Source of the DNA: Aliiglaciecola sp. LCG003
Lineage (GTDB): Bacteria > Pseudomonadota > Gammaproteobacteria > Enterobacterales > Alteromonadaceae
NCBI RefSeq assembly: GCF_030316135.1
Contig: NZ_CP128185.1
Coordinates: 1,364,001-1,428,000 of the forward strand
Length of the DNA stretch: 64,000 nucleotides
Direction: 5' to 3'
Below the pieces are notes generated by a model, which saw nothing but the letters and a program-made list of their open reading frames with translations, had not been told where the DNA came from and made no database searches. Numbering within the stretch: the first letter of the stretch is position 1; every line of letters begins with the position of its first letter. Made by a program: the position numbers and the translations under genes. Positions 8,010 through 18,328 of this stretch are shown piece after piece.

Positions 8010-9392
8010 ATGTCTTTTAACATAGCATTAAGTGGTGTATCAGCCGCACAACGAGATCTAGATGTAACGGCAAACAACATTGCCAACGTGAATACCGTAG
8101 GTTTTAAAGAATCACGGGCGGAGTTTGGTGACGTTTACGCCGCATCTTTGCTGTCAGGTGGTCGAACTAAAGTCGGTGACGGGGTGTTAACTCAAGAAGT
8201 GGCGCAGCAGTTTTCACAAGGTAGCTTGCAATTTACCAATACAGCACTTGATTTAGCCATAACCGGCAATGGATTTTTTACCACTACGCCGGATATCACC
8301 TCTAGAGATTTTTCTTTTACCCGCGCAGGTCAGTTCAAACTCGATCAAGACAATTTTGTGGTCAACTCGAATGGCGATAACCTTATGGGTTTCCCCGTTA
8401 ATTCAGATGGCACCTCCGCTTCGGTAGCACTTAGCACCACTGTACCGGTGCGAATTCCTGATTCTTCTGGTTCTCCACAAGCCACAACAGAAGTATCACC
8501 ACGTTTCAATTTGCCCGCAGGAGATGATGCCGTTGATGTTACCTTATTCGACCCATCAGACCCGACAACCTATAATGCTGCGACGTCGATTACAGTTTAT
8601 GATTCATTAGGTGACAGCCATGTTATGACCTACTACTTCATGAAAGACGTGTCAGCTACTAATGAATGGGTTGTGGCAACTTATGTTGATGATGTTGGAC
8701 TTGATACTGCCGGTGATACACCAAATGTCGCCGGTGCCGATGCAAATAACATTGCCGGTGCGACCTCTTTAGGGGCGAATGCTGTGTCAGGATTCCGCAT
8801 GCAGTTCAGCAGCGGTGGTGATTTTATTGGTATTCAAAATGGTGACGGTACGCCAGTTGCCACTGGGGATATTACCTCTGTTCAGTTAGGCAACCCACCG
8901 CTGACAAATGGTTCAGATATTACTCAGACTTTAAGAAGCAATTTCGTGCTGGACCCTTTAAGTGCCACTCCTGATGAGCCGACTCAATTTGCCTCTGCTT
9001 TTGAAGTTACCTCGCTGGAACAAGATGGTCTGCCGGTGGGTCGTTTAACTGGCATTGACATCGGTCCTGATGGTCTAGTTCGTGCCACCTTTTCTAACGG
9101 TACGTCTGAGCCTGTGGTGCGCGTAGCACTGGTTCGTTTCTCAAACGAACAAGGCCTAACTCAGCAAAGTAATACTCAGTGGAAAGAAAGTATTTTATCC
9201 GGTGAAGCCCTTGCTGGTGAAGCCACTACCGGAACCTTTGGGGATATCAATTCTTCGGCTCTAGAACAAGCTAACGTGAATCTAACCACCGAGCTAATTG
9301 ATTTGATTATCGCCCAGCGTAACTTCCAAGCGAATTCACGGGCCCTTGAAGTGAATAATCAGTTGAATCAAACCATTCTAAATATCCGATAA
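8010..9392 (+). CDS. flgE: FlgE, hook protein
   Basis: The hook subunit (460 aa). The N-terminus has NNIANVNTVGFKESRAEFGD. The C-terminus has the hook/rod D0 helix (ELIDLIIAQRNFQANSRALE). The Gly/Asp-rich middle is the exposed D1/D2 region. A TTAGGAGAG ribosome site precedes the ATG. The gene is followed by an intrinsic terminator, so the first rod-hook unit ends here. Confidence 0.97.
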   Translation: MSFNIALSGVSAAQRDLDVTANNIANVNTVGFKESRAEFGDVYAASLLSGGRTKVGDGVLTQEVAQQFSQGSLQFTNTALDLAITGNGFFTTTPDITSRDFSFTRAGQFKLDQDNFVVNSNGDNLMGFPVNSDGTSASVALSTTVPVRIPDSSGSPQATTEVSPRFNLPAGDDAVDVTLFDPSDPTTYNAATSITVYDSLGDSHVMTYYFMKDVSATNEWVVATYVDDVGLDTAGDTPNVAGADANNIAGATSLGANAVSGFRMQFSSGGDFIGIQNGDGTPVATGDITSVQLGNPPLTNGSDITQTLRSNFVLDPLSATPDEPTQFASAFEVTSLEQDGLPVGRLTGIDIGPDGLVRATFSNGTSEPVVRVALVRFSNEQGLTQQSNTQWKESILSGEALAGEATTGTFGDINSSALEQANVNLTTELIDLIIAQRNFQANSRALEVNNQLNQTILNIR

Positions 9393-9406
9393 GGAATAAA
9401 AGATAG

Positions 9407-9437
9407 AAAAAAGACCGCATTCGCGGTCTTTTTTTTT
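9407..9437 (+). terminator. Intrinsic terminator after flgE
   Basis: GACCGC-ATTC-GCGGTC stem-loop with flanking A and T runs (nine T from 9429). It separates the flgBCDE unit from flgF. Confidence 0.93.
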
Positions 9438-9475
9438 AAACATTCCACCAGCATTTGCAGATTTTATTAGCTTAA

Positions 9476-9491
9476 TGGCATCTTTATTGCA
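9476..9491 (+). promoter_or_regulatory. sigma-54 promoter for flgFGHIJKL
   Basis: TGGCATCTTTATTGCA has exact GG-N10-GC spacing and lies 37 bases before flgF, just after the flgE terminator. Confidence 0.88.
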
Positions 9492-9528
9492 CATATTTAG
9501 TTAAGTCAAACACAGTCAATAAGTTGTC

Positions 9529-10272
9529 ATGGATAAATTACTCTATATTGCAGCCAGCGGTGCTAAACAAGATCTTCTCGGCACAGCGGTACGCGCCAAC
9601 AATTTAGCCAATGCTCAGACCACAGGCTTCAAAGCCATGTTGGAAAATGCCCGGGCGATGCCTGCCTATGGCGAAGGCATGGCGACTCGTGTGTTTTCGA
9701 TGACTGAATCTCCCTCCAACAATTACGCCGGTGGCGCCATGATCCAGACAGGTCGTGAGCTCGATGCAGCTATTCAAGGAGAGGGTTGGTTCAGCGTGAT
9801 TGATGCTCAAGGAAATGAAGCCTACACCCGAGCAGGTAGTTTGCAAATGGGCGCAGATGGTCGACTTGAAGATGCACATGGCAATACCATCGCAGGTGAC
9901 GCAGGCGCTATATTTTTACCTATTCCGCTGTCTAATGTGAACATTGCTAACGACGGTACTATTTCCGTCAGGCCCCAAGGCGCGCCAGCAACCGTGCTGG
10001 AAGAAGTCGCCAGACTCAAATTTGTTAATCCCAACGTTCGAGATATGGAACGGGGTGAAGACGGTCTTTTCCGCCTAAAGAGTGGTCAAGAAGCGGCAGA
10101 AGATATCAATGTCAGAATACGGACAGGCATGCTTGAGGGCAGTAACGTCAATGCCATCGAAGAAATGGTCAACATGATCAGCTTGCAACGTCACTACGAG
10201 ATGCAGGTCAAGATGATGAAAAAGGCCGATACCTTAGATATGCGCGGTAATCAATTACTCAGAATTATTTAA
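9529..10272 (+). CDS. flgF: FlgF, proximal rod protein
   Basis: A rod subunit (247 aa). NNLANAQTTGFKAM near the N-terminus and NAIEEMVNMISLQRHYEMQVKMM at the C-terminus are the paired D0 helices. FlgF is distinguished from FlgG by its shorter length, lack of a KKDRA segment and position. The first gene of the second rod/ring unit; 36 bases separate it from flgG. Confidence 0.96.
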   Translation: MDKLLYIAASGAKQDLLGTAVRANNLANAQTTGFKAMLENARAMPAYGEGMATRVFSMTESPSNNYAGGAMIQTGRELDAAIQGEGWFSVIDAQGNEAYTRAGSLQMGADGRLEDAHGNTIAGDAGAIFLPIPLSNVNIANDGTISVRPQGAPATVLEEVARLKFVNPNVRDMERGEDGLFRLKSGQEAAEDINVRIRTGMLEGSNVNAIEEMVNMISLQRHYEMQVKMMKKADTLDMRGNQLLRII

Positions 10273-10308
10273 TTACTATTGTTTAGAATTTATTAGCGGA
10301 GGTGAACT

Positions 10309-11097
10309 ATGCACCCAGCATTATGGATAAGTAAAACCGGATTGGATGCGGCACAAACTGATGTTGCAGTAATTTCCAATAATTTGGCAAACGCCAGTAC
10401 CGTGGGATTCAAAAAGGATCGTGCGATATTTGAAGATTTGCTATATCAGAATATTAATCAGCCTGGGGGGCGATCATCCGCTGACACCGAGCTGCCTTCT
10501 GGTTTGATGTTAGGTGCGGGTAGTAAAGTTGTTGCCACTCAAAAATCCCACACCCAAGGCAATATGTTAACTACAGATAACGCCTTGGATATGTCGATAC
10601 AAGGCCAAGGTTTCTTTGAAATTTTGCAGCCGGATGGCTCTATTGCCTATACCCGTAATGGTCAATTTACCTTGAATGATCAAGGCCAGATTGTTACTCC
10701 AGGGGCGGGTTTCTTGCTTCAGCCTAACATTACCATTCCAGAAGATGCGCAGCAAATCACTATTTCTCAAGACGGCGAAGTGTCCGCATCTATTCGAGGC
10801 CAGGCTGATCCTGCAGTGCTTGGTCAGCTTAGTCTGTCTGATTTTATCAACCCTACAGGTTTGCAGCCGATTGGTCAGAACCTATATGTTGAAACCGCAG
10901 TAAGTGGCGCGCCATTGCAAGGTGTGCCGGGATTGGAGGGGATTGGTACCATAATTCAAGGTGCGCTAGAAACGTCCAATGTTAACGTCACCGAAGAATT
11001 GGTTAATTTGATCGAGAGCCAAAGATTGTACGAGATGAACTCGAAAGTTATTTCCTCTGTCGATCAGATGCTAGGTCAGGTCATTCAGCAACTCTAA
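10309..11097 (+). CDS. flgG: FlgG, distal rod protein
   Basis: The main distal rod subunit (262 aa). It has NNLANASTVGFKKDRAIFEDL and the FlgG-specific stretch LYQNINQPGG, and ends with EELVNLIESQRLYEMNSKVI. A GCGGAGG ribosome site precedes the ATG. The stop codon shares a base with the flgH start (TAATG). Confidence 0.97.
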   Translation: MHPALWISKTGLDAAQTDVAVISNNLANASTVGFKKDRAIFEDLLYQNINQPGGRSSADTELPSGLMLGAGSKVVATQKSHTQGNMLTTDNALDMSIQGQGFFEILQPDGSIAYTRNGQFTLNDQGQIVTPGAGFLLQPNITIPEDAQQITISQDGEVSASIRGQADPAVLGQLSLSDFINPTGLQPIGQNLYVETAVSGAPLQGVPGLEGIGTIIQGALETSNVNVTEELVNLIESQRLYEMNSKVISSVDQMLGQVIQQL

Positions 11098-11798
11098 TGG
11101 GTAAAATGATGATGAAACTCGTTTACGTAACTATGTCTTGGGTTGTTCTGTTGTTGACAGGTTGTGCTTCAACAACGCCTTATAGTCCGTTGCCCAACGA
11201 TCCGTTTTACGCGCCGGTAATCCCTGAATTGCCGCGGCAAAAAATTGCCGAAACCGGATCAATTTTTCAACCAGACATGGCTAACAGTATCTACTCAGAC
11301 GTTAAAGCCCGTCGGGTTGGCGATATTATCACCGTGACCCTACAAGAAAATACCAGCGCCACCAAGTCTGCCGGTACGACTACCAGCAAAGATAGTAGCG
11401 TAAATGTCGATCCAGTTTTGGGATTAGGTGGTGAGGCGCTCAATCTTGGTGGTAAAAGTATTCAATTAGGACTTGGCGCGCAAAATGATTTTAGCGGCGA
11501 TGCTCAAGCCAACCAAAGTAATAACCTAAGCGGTAATATCTCCGTCACCGTAATCCAAGTTCTGGCCAATCAAAACTTGGTAGTGCGTGGCGAAAAGTGG
11601 CTGACATTGAATAACGGCGACGAGTACCTTCGATTGACTGGCATTGTAAGACCGGCCGACATCAGTCCAACCAATGAAATCGTATCAACCAAAATTGCCA
11701 ACGCTAGGATCCAATATAGTGGAACCGGTAGCTTTGCCAATGCACAGGAAAAAGGCTGGTTGACCAAATTCTTTTCTTCACAGTGGTGGCCTTTCTAA
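11097..11798 (+). CDS. flgH: FlgH, L-ring lipoprotein
   Basis: FlgH (233 aa) forms the outer-membrane L ring. The signal peptide ends in lipobox LTGC with lipid-modified Cys23. The conserved region [21 protein letters not shown] and the later [20 protein letters not shown] are typical. The start overlaps the flgG stop and the gene overlaps flgI by one base, so translation is probably coupled. Confidence 0.97.
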   Translation: MGKMMMKLVYVTMSWVVLLLTGCASTTPYSPLPNDPFYAPVIPELPRQKIAETGSIFQPDMANSIYSDVKARRVGDIITVTLQENTSATKSAGTTTSKDSSVNVDPVLGLGGEALNLGGKSIQLGLGAQNDFSGDAQANQSNNLSGNISVTVIQVLANQNLVVRGEKWLTLNNGDEYLRLTGIVRPADISPTNEIVSTKIANARIQYSGTGSFANAQEKGWLTKFFSSQWWPF

Positions 11799-12922
11799 TG
11801 AATTCCTTACGTGCTCTATCTGGAATCTGTTATGCGATGATTTTTTTCATGCTATGTCCTGCCGTATACGCGCAGAGGATCAAAGATTTAGCCAGTATCC
11901 AAGGCGTACGCTCTAACCAGCTAGTGGGTTATGGATTAGTGGTTGGTTTGCCTGGTACCGGTGAGCAGAGTCCTTTTACGGAACAAAGTTTTAGAACCAT
12001 GTTGTCTAATTTTGGTATTAGTCTGTCGTCTAATCTGAAACCTAAAATTAAGAACGTAGCAGCTGTAGCGGTGCATGCGGAATTGCCTGCGTTTATCAAA
12101 CCTGGTCAGACTATTGATATTACCGTGTCGTCTATAGGTGAAGCGGCGAGTTTGCGTGGTGGAACATTATTACAAACCTTTTTGAAAGGATTAGATGGCA
12201 ACATATATGCTATTGCTCAAGGCAGTTTGGTAGTCAGTGGATTCGGTGCTGAAGGAGCGGATGGCTCGCGGATTGTTGCAAATACGCCAACAGTGGGGCG
12301 CATCCCTAATGGTGCTATGGTCGAACGTGCGGTGCCAAGTGGTTTGATGCAAAACGACTTCTTGACTCTAAACCTAAACTATCCTGATTTTTCTACGGCT
12401 AAAGCCTTGGCTGACACCATAAATATGCGTCTTGGTGCTGATCCGGCCAAGGGATTCGCCATAGCCACTCCAATTGATGCAGCGTCGGTTCGGGTGTCTG
12501 CACCTCGTGATGTGGGCCAACGGGTCGGTTTTGTCGCCACCTTAGAAAATTTTAGTTTCACTCCAGCCGATGCGCCGGCCAGAGTTATTATTAATAGTCG
12601 CACTGGCACTATTGTAATCGGCAAGGATGTACGTCTATTACCGGCTGCTATTACCCATGGTGGTTTAACAGTGACGATTTCTGAATACCAAACTGTGTCC
12701 CAACCTAATGCTCTTGCAGAGGGAGACACTGCGGTTACCAATCAATCTATCGTTGACGTTAGTTTAAATGATAGCCGTATGTTCAAGTTTGATCCTGGTG
12801 TGACCTTGGATCAATTAGTACGCGCGGTGAATGAAGTGGGCGCGGCACCCGGCGATCTTATGGCTATCCTTGAAGCCTTGCGTGAAGCAGGTGCGTTACA
12901 AGGTGAGCTCATTGTTATTTAA
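11798..12922 (+). CDS. flgI: FlgI, P-ring protein
   Basis: The periplasmic P-ring subunit (374 aa), assembled with help from FlgA. A signal peptide (residues ~1-25, [20 protein letters not shown]) is followed by the highly conserved [19 protein letters not shown] and [15 protein letters not shown]. The ATG at 11798 is preferred over an in-frame GTG five codons earlier because it overlaps the flgH stop as TAATG, as in the flgG/flgH pair, and gives a normal signal peptide. Confidence 0.97.
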   Translation: MNSLRALSGICYAMIFFMLCPAVYAQRIKDLASIQGVRSNQLVGYGLVVGLPGTGEQSPFTEQSFRTMLSNFGISLSSNLKPKIKNVAAVAVHAELPAFIKPGQTIDITVSSIGEAASLRGGTLLQTFLKGLDGNIYAIAQGSLVVSGFGAEGADGSRIVANTPTVGRIPNGAMVERAVPSGLMQNDFLTLNLNYPDFSTAKALADTINMRLGADPAKGFAIATPIDAASVRVSAPRDVGQRVGFVATLENFSFTPADAPARVIINSRTGTIVIGKDVRLLPAAITHGGLTVTISEYQTVSQPNALAEGDTAVTNQSIVDVSLNDSRMFKFDPGVTLDQLVRAVNEVGAAPGDLMAILEALREAGALQGELIVI

Positions 12923-12945
12923 CCAATTGGATAACTAAACAGATT

Positions 12946-13926
12946 ATGGATTTGAACAATCACATCAATAGCCAAATAGATATGTCACGTAATGTGAATG
13001 ATATTAAAGGTATTGATCAATTGCGACAGGCAGCACTAAGCGGTGATAAAGGCGCGTTAGATGAAGCCGCCAAGCAGTTTGAAGCGATTTTTGTGCAGAT
13101 GATGCTCAAATCCATGCGTAAGGCGCAAGATGCCTTAGCGGACCAAGATAGTCCCTTTAATTCTCAACAAGTTAAGTTCTACCGAGATATGCATGACCAA
13201 CAGTTGGCGGTGGATTTATCCACCCGTGGCAATATCGGTATAGCGGATATTATTGTTCAGCAACTGAGTCCCGAACAAAGTGGTTTGATGCCGGCCAGTG
13301 CTATCCGTCAGAATGCTAACTTGGCTGGTATGGTTCGCCAGGCCAGCGAGCCTCATTCAATTCGCAGCCAGCAAAGTAGCAATGATACGCCTGATACAGC
13401 GCTCAATACAATTCAGCCGGCTACAAAAAAAGCAGCATTTAGCTCGCCCAGTGATTTTGTAGCTGCCTTGATGCCCCATGCAGAAGCGTTCGCCAATAAG
13501 CTCGGCGTAGACGCTAAGGCCCTATTGGCTCAAGCCGCGGTAGAAACTGGTTGGGGACGATTTATGATCCACGGTAGTGAAGGTCAGAACTCGCACAATT
13601 TGTTTGGGATTAAGGCCGATAAGCGTTGGCAAGGTGATAGTGCTGCAATTAATACAGTGGAATTTGAAGATGGTGTGGCCAAACAGAAAAAGGCCGCATT
13701 CAGATCTTACGACTCCTTCACTGATGCCCTGCAAGACTATGTTGCTTTTGTAAAGGATAATCCTAGATATCAGCAAGCTATGCAAAAAGCCAGCGATCCC
13801 AAAGCTTACTTCGACGCTCTGCAGGACGCAGGCTACGCTACGGATCCTCAATACGCTGACAAAATTATGTCTGTACTTAACAGTGACACCTTTAAAATGG
13901 CCTTGTCATTTGGGCAGGGGGAATAA
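12946..13926 (+). CDS. flgJ: FlgJ, rod cap and peptidoglycan hydrolase
   Basis: A two-domain protein (326 aa). The N-terminal rod-cap domain (residues ~20-105, AAKQFEAIFVQMMLKSMRKA) scaffolds rod assembly. The C-terminal glucosaminidase domain (from ~165) opens the peptidoglycan. It contains AQAAVETGWGR with the predicted catalytic Glu200, and the later NLFGIKADKRWQGD. The linker between them is Ser/Gln-rich. It lies 3 bases before flgK. Confidence 0.96.
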   Translation: MDLNNHINSQIDMSRNVNDIKGIDQLRQAALSGDKGALDEAAKQFEAIFVQMMLKSMRKAQDALADQDSPFNSQQVKFYRDMHDQQLAVDLSTRGNIGIADIIVQQLSPEQSGLMPASAIRQNANLAGMVRQASEPHSIRSQQSSNDTPDTALNTIQPATKKAAFSSPSDFVAALMPHAEAFANKLGVDAKALLAQAAVETGWGRFMIHGSEGQNSHNLFGIKADKRWQGDSAAINTVEFEDGVAKQKKAAFRSYDSFTDALQDYVAFVKDNPRYQQAMQKASDPKAYFDALQDAGYATDPQYADKIMSVLNSDTFKMALSFGQGE

Positions 13927-13929
13927 GCC

Positions 13930-16023
13930 ATGATCCGTCCAACTGACTTATATTCCATTGCCACCAGTGGTGTTCGTGCGAGCAATCAACTGCTGACAAC
14001 AACCAGTAATAATATTGCCAACGTGAATACCGAAGGCTATGTCAGAGAACGCACCAGTTTTACCAGTCAGTTAATTGGCGGAGTGGGGCGAGGCACCACT
14101 GAGCGTGTTATTAATACCTTTGCCCAAAATCAAATGCGTCGTGACACCACACAAGTTGGTGAGTTTGAAACCTATTACCAACGTGCATCTGTACTAGACA
14201 ATGTTTTCGCTAGCGAGGCCAACAGCTTATCAAGCAGCATGAGTCGCTATTTCAGTTCTCTGCAAACTGCCACCGATGAGCCATCGAATATGGCAGCCAG
14301 ACAAGTGGTTTTAGGTGAAGCCAATGCGCTAGTGGGTCAGGTTAGTACGCTGGCGCAATTTATGGACGACAAAGAGAAAGAGTTAAATCTGGAGCTTGAC
14401 GCTAAAATTACCCGAGCCAATGATTTAATTGAGACTATTGCCGAGCTTAACGCCAATATCCGTGTGGTACAGGGCAACAACCGTTTTGAGGAACCTGGAG
14501 CATTAAAAAATGAGCGGGACAGCGCGATTATAGATTTAGCCGAATTGATGTCGATTGAAACCCGGGACAATGGTCAAAATGATGGCACCGTAATGGTTAA
14601 TCTCACCTCCGGTGAGTCTTTGGTATTGCAAGACGGTTCTTTCAATTTATTCCAATTAAGTGGCGAACCTGACGCTGATTACCGTAATTTATTTTTATCG
14701 AGTACCGGAAAACCCACCACTTTGAAGTTGCCAGAGCAGAATATGGGTGGTCAGATAGGCGGTTTATTTCGCTATCGAGATGAGGTTTTGGCCGAGGGAC
14801 AACGTGAGTTGGGGCAAATTGCCATGGCACTGACTTCAGCGATGAACGAACAAAATGGCCTAGGTATGGACTATGATGGTCAATTGGGTGGGAATATTTT
14901 TGCCACTCCAGAATTCCAAGGGTTAAACTACTCAGCTAACTCGGATTTATCCTTAACCATGACTGGCCGCGTGGCGAGTGATGGTGCCTCTACTTTAACC
15001 AGCGCGGACTATTTGGTTGAGATAACCGGCTCTGCGGCCGGCGTGCCAGACACCGTGGATTTTACTGTCACTTTAGTTAATCCAGATGGTTCATTGGTGA
15101 AAGATACCAACGGTAACAGTATTACCCAGAACTATACGGGTATCGATGCCACAGCAGGCACCTTTACGCCTGTGATTGGCGGCTTAGAACTTGAATTCCC
15201 CAATGGTGCAACTTATGCCGCGAATGATCGCTTTTTGTTGCAGCCTACTAAAAGCACCGCCTCATCAATTGAAGTGGTGATGACTCGTCCAGAAGACATT
15301 GCTCTAGCATCACCGTTTCGAGTCGAAAGTGATATTAATAATTTAGGTAATGCCACCTTAACCAATTCCACCACAACCAATACCTTTGTGGACGCCACGC
15401 TAACGGATCCCAAGGCCTCAGCGTTTGATGGTAATGGTGGATTTGTCAGCGGCACTCCAGCTCGAATCGTGTTTAACAGTCCGACAGAGTTTGAAGTATT
15501 TGATGAAGCCAATAATTCATTAGTCGTAGTCAGTGGTGTCAGCGACTACAATAATTTGATGGAACAAGCTGCTGCCGATGCAGGCTGGCCCTTCGTTGCT
15601 CAAACGGATTTCCCCGGCTATGACTTTAGTATGCAAGGAACGCCAAAAGAGGGAGATGAGTTCATAATCAGTTACAACACTGACGGTGTGCATGACAATC
15701 GCAATGGCTTAGAATTGGCAGCGCTGCAGAATAAAGATATTATGCTGCAGAATAATAACGGTAGTAGTAAAATTACTTTTCATGAATCTTACGCGAATAT
15801 CATCAGTGATATAGGTTCGAAAACCGCTTCAGCAGATATTTCATTGCAGGCCGCCGAAGCGATGAAAATTCAGTCGGAGGATTGGTTTCAATCCGTCTCC
15901 GGGGTTAATTTGGATGAAGAGGCGGCCAATTTAGTTAAGTTTCAGCAAACTTATGCGGCCTCAGCGCGGATACTCACAGCAGCCCAATCTATCTTTGATA
16001 CCATCTTTAGTGCAACTAGGTAG
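13930..16023 (+). CDS. flgK: FlgK, hook-filament junction protein 1
   Basis: The first hook-associated protein (697 aa), clearly longer than the ~550 residues of enteric FlgK; the extra length is in the variable middle. The N-terminus carries SNNIANVNTEGYVRERTSF. The C-terminus (VNLDEEAANLVKFQQTYAASARIL) is the flagellin-like D0 helix. FlgN, encoded at 2687-3112, is the likely chaperone. Starts 3 bases after flgJ. Confidence 0.96.
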   Translation: MIRPTDLYSIATSGVRASNQLLTTTSNNIANVNTEGYVRERTSFTSQLIGGVGRGTTERVINTFAQNQMRRDTTQVGEFETYYQRASVLDNVFASEANSLSSSMSRYFSSLQTATDEPSNMAARQVVLGEANALVGQVSTLAQFMDDKEKELNLELDAKITRANDLIETIAELNANIRVVQGNNRFEEPGALKNERDSAIIDLAELMSIETRDNGQNDGTVMVNLTSGESLVLQDGSFNLFQLSGEPDADYRNLFLSSTGKPTTLKLPEQNMGGQIGGLFRYRDEVLAEGQRELGQIAMALTSAMNEQNGLGMDYDGQLGGNIFATPEFQGLNYSANSDLSLTMTGRVASDGASTLTSADYLVEITGSAAGVPDTVDFTVTLVNPDGSLVKDTNGNSITQNYTGIDATAGTFTPVIGGLELEFPNGATYAANDRFLLQPTKSTASSIEVVMTRPEDIALASPFRVESDINNLGNATLTNSTTTNTFVDATLTDPKASAFDGNGGFVSGTPARIVFNSPTEFEVFDEANNSLVVVSGVSDYNNLMEQAAADAGWPFVAQTDFPGYDFSMQGTPKEGDEFIISYNTDGVHDNRNGLELAALQNKDIMLQNNNGSSKITFHESYANIISDIGSKTASADISLQAAEAMKIQSEDWFQSVSGVNLDEEAANLVKFQQTYAASARILTAAQSIFDTIFSATR

Positions 16024-16032
16024 TGAATTGAC

Positions 16033-17262
16033 ATGACCCGAATTTCAACCAATCAATTATACGATAGAAGCATTCAGTCCATCACCCAGAATCAAAGTGA
16101 ATTATCTGATGTGCAGCAACAATTGTCTTCGGGGAAAAAGTTACTACGTCCATCTGATGACCCTGTTGGTGCCGCCCAAGTAGTACGTTTGACAGAAGAC
16201 CTAGATAAAATCACCCAATATAAGCGCAACACAGATTTATTACGAAATGCCCTAGAACAAGAAGAGGTGATAATGGGCAACATCAATAATGCGTTGGATA
16301 AAGCGCGAACATTGATGATTCAATCGGGCAACGGGATTTATGATAAGAGCGATTTAGAAGCTATAGGGATAGAAATTGGCTCTATACGCGATGAAGTATT
16401 TGGTTTAATGAATTCGCAAAACTCCAACGGCGAATATATATTTGCCGGATTCCAGTCTGAGTCTGAAGCCTTTACTTACAATCCATCTGCCAGCGGCAAT
16501 AAATATAGTTTTGCCGGTGATGACGGCGTGAACCGAATACAAGTGTCAGACGCGGTATCAATTCAACGTAATAGCTCTGGCAAATCAGTGTTTGAAAATG
16601 TAGCTGCTAGATTGACCAGCACAGTCACAGCACAAAGTGGCATTACCTCTGTTTCATCGATGATCACAGAACAAAGTAAATTTGATAGTTTCCACCGCAA
16701 TAATTACGATGCTGTTACATCAGCCAACAATGATTTCAGAGCCACCATCTTAGCCGGAAATCAGATTCAAATAGATAACCTAGGTACCGGTGTTACCTTT
16801 GCAACTCTGCCGTTTGAATCAGGTAAGGCTTTTGTTTTCAACGGTATAGAGTTTAAAGTAAGTGGCACTACAGGCAATTCATTTGATTTCCAGTTAGATC
16901 CGCCCGAAAAGAAAAACGTAGTTGAGACACTGAATGATTTTTACAATGCTTTGAACGATGAAACGCTGTCCAGTAGTGAATTTAACGAAGCCCTGTCGGA
17001 TGCTTTAATCGGCATCGATAACGGTGCTAAGGTACTAGCCAATGCTACTTCGTCATTAGGCGGTAGAATAAACGTTGCCCAATCTGTGCATGAATCTAAT
17101 CTTGATCTAGAAATTGCCAACAAATCCGCCCGTTCAGTTATCCAAGATGTGGATTATGCTGAGGCGGTGTCCGAATTGAGTAAGCAAGAAACAGCATTGC
17201 AAGCTGCGCAAGCGACTTTTTCTCGCGTGACCGGATTGTCGCTGTTCGATTATATTAGTTAA
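16033..17262 (+). CDS. flgL: FlgL, hook-filament junction protein 2
   Basis: The second hook-associated protein (409 aa). The N-terminus (QLYDRSIQSITQNQSELSDV; SGKKLLRPSDDPVGAAQVVR) and C-terminus (DVDYAEAVSELSKQETALQA) are the conserved helical ends. It begins 9 bases after the flgK stop. Last gene of the flgF-flgL unit, convergent with the next gene after 26 bases. Confidence 0.96.
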   Translation: MTRISTNQLYDRSIQSITQNQSELSDVQQQLSSGKKLLRPSDDPVGAAQVVRLTEDLDKITQYKRNTDLLRNALEQEEVIMGNINNALDKARTLMIQSGNGIYDKSDLEAIGIEIGSIRDEVFGLMNSQNSNGEYIFAGFQSESEAFTYNPSASGNKYSFAGDDGVNRIQVSDAVSIQRNSSGKSVFENVAARLTSTVTAQSGITSVSSMITEQSKFDSFHRNNYDAVTSANNDFRATILAGNQIQIDNLGTGVTFATLPFESGKAFVFNGIEFKVSGTTGNSFDFQLDPPEKKNVVETLNDFYNALNDETLSSSEFNEALSDALIGIDNGAKVLANATSSLGGRINVAQSVHESNLDLEIANKSARSVIQDVDYAEAVSELSKQETALQAAQATFSRVTGLSLFDYIS

Positions 17263-17288
17263 CTTTCAACCGCAGGCCGATACCCCGT

Positions 17289-18221
17289 TTAGATTGCGAT
17301 GACTTTGCTCAAATAGATACTGCTTTGTTGATCTATATGGCTAGAGTAATAGCCTACATACAAGCTGTCATTCCGTCTTACCAATCCAGGATAACTGCTG
17401 TCACCCGCTGAAGGAAGTTCGGCTTCGAATTGTAATTTTTTATGCTGAGTATCTAAGCTCCACAGGGCGGTTTTAAATTGGCGATTATGCCAACGGCGAC
17501 CACTAATTATCAGCTTGTTACTATCCCACAACAACACTGCGGGCCCACCAATATACTGTTCTAAATCATGCCACTTCCATTGTCGATACGGAAAATCTGA
17601 CTGTCCAAATTGCGCGCTAAAGGTATCTGCATCACGACGCACTACAGCAAAGGCAGTGCCTTGTTGGTTAAAACACAGATCCGTTTCGTTAGGATAACCC
17701 AAACCATGGCTTTGCAGCCCGAGCAAATTAGACTTCTCACAGTGGAAACTGCGTAGTGGATCCCCTTGGTAGAGTCGAATGGATTCAGTTGCTCGATTAT
17801 AGCCCATGCCATAGGCGATACCTTGATGCCAGGTTAAACGCCATACCCACCAGTTTTGATCGCCGAACCAATGACAACTTGACCAACTTTTAAGATCTTG
17901 GCTAAACCAGCACAAAGAACGACTATGAGTCCAATTACCATTGGCATCGTAACAACGTGCATAAGCATTCATCAGCAATTTTCCATCAGGCATGATAGAT
18001 AATTTAGGATCGCGCAGATCACAATTTGGCATTTTAATCGAGCTGGAATGCAAGACCCTGCCGTTAAAGTCGCAGCTAACCACTTTTAAGCTGCCATCTA
18101 TACCCATGTGATCACTGGCTTGTCTAAAACTACAGACTAGTTGGCCTTGATATTCACAAAGATCGGTAAATGCGCAGTGTTTTTTGCTCTTCCACAGGCT
18201 TTTTGTCCACTCAATCTGCAT
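17289..18221 (-). CDS. Sialidase-superfamily-like beta-propeller protein
   Basis: A cytoplasm-type protein (310 aa, no signal peptide) that looks like a sialidase/BNR-fold glycosidase. What is visible: an early Arg in CSFRQASDH, DLRDPKLSIMPDGKLLMNAY, Asp-box-like SQDLKSW and SDFPYRQW, and many Trp/Tyr-rich short strands as in six-bladed propellers. It sits alone on the complement strand between flgL and the flagellin array, some 10 kb from a pseudaminic-acid (sialic-acid-like) glycosylation locus. A link to nonulosonic acid turnover is an inference; family membership is by motif recall only. The ATG at 18221 has only a weak ribosome site. Confidence 0.55.
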   Translation of the reverse strand: MQIEWTKSLWKSKKHCAFTDLCEYQGQLVCSFRQASDHMGIDGSLKVVSCDFNGRVLHSSSIKMPNCDLRDPKLSIMPDGKLLMNAYARCYDANGNWTHSRSLCWFSQDLKSWSSCHWFGDQNWWVWRLTWHQGIAYGMGYNRATESIRLYQGDPLRSFHCEKSNLLGLQSHGLGYPNETDLCFNQQGTAFAVVRRDADTFSAQFGQSDFPYRQWKWHDLEQYIGGPAVLLWDSNKLIISGRRWHNRQFKTALWSLDTQHKKLQFEAELPSAGDSSYPGLVRRNDSLYVGYYSSHIDQQSSIYLSKVIAI

Positions 18222-18295
18222 TTTTTTTATATCCGCTTAAATCTGGGTAACTCATTGAATCTCAATTAATTAGATATTGCAAAGGCGGCATGATT

Positions 18296-18320
18296 TTGCC
18301 GTATTTAAAAAAAACGGCAA
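18296..18320. other. Inverted repeat upstream of flagellin 1 promoter
   Basis: TTGCCGT and ACGGCAA (7+7) flank an 11-base A/T-rich loop, 9 bases before the sigma-28 promoter. Could be a regulator site or a weak terminator; no T run follows in the forward direction. Confidence 0.4.
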
Positions 18321-18328
18321 TATTTTGT

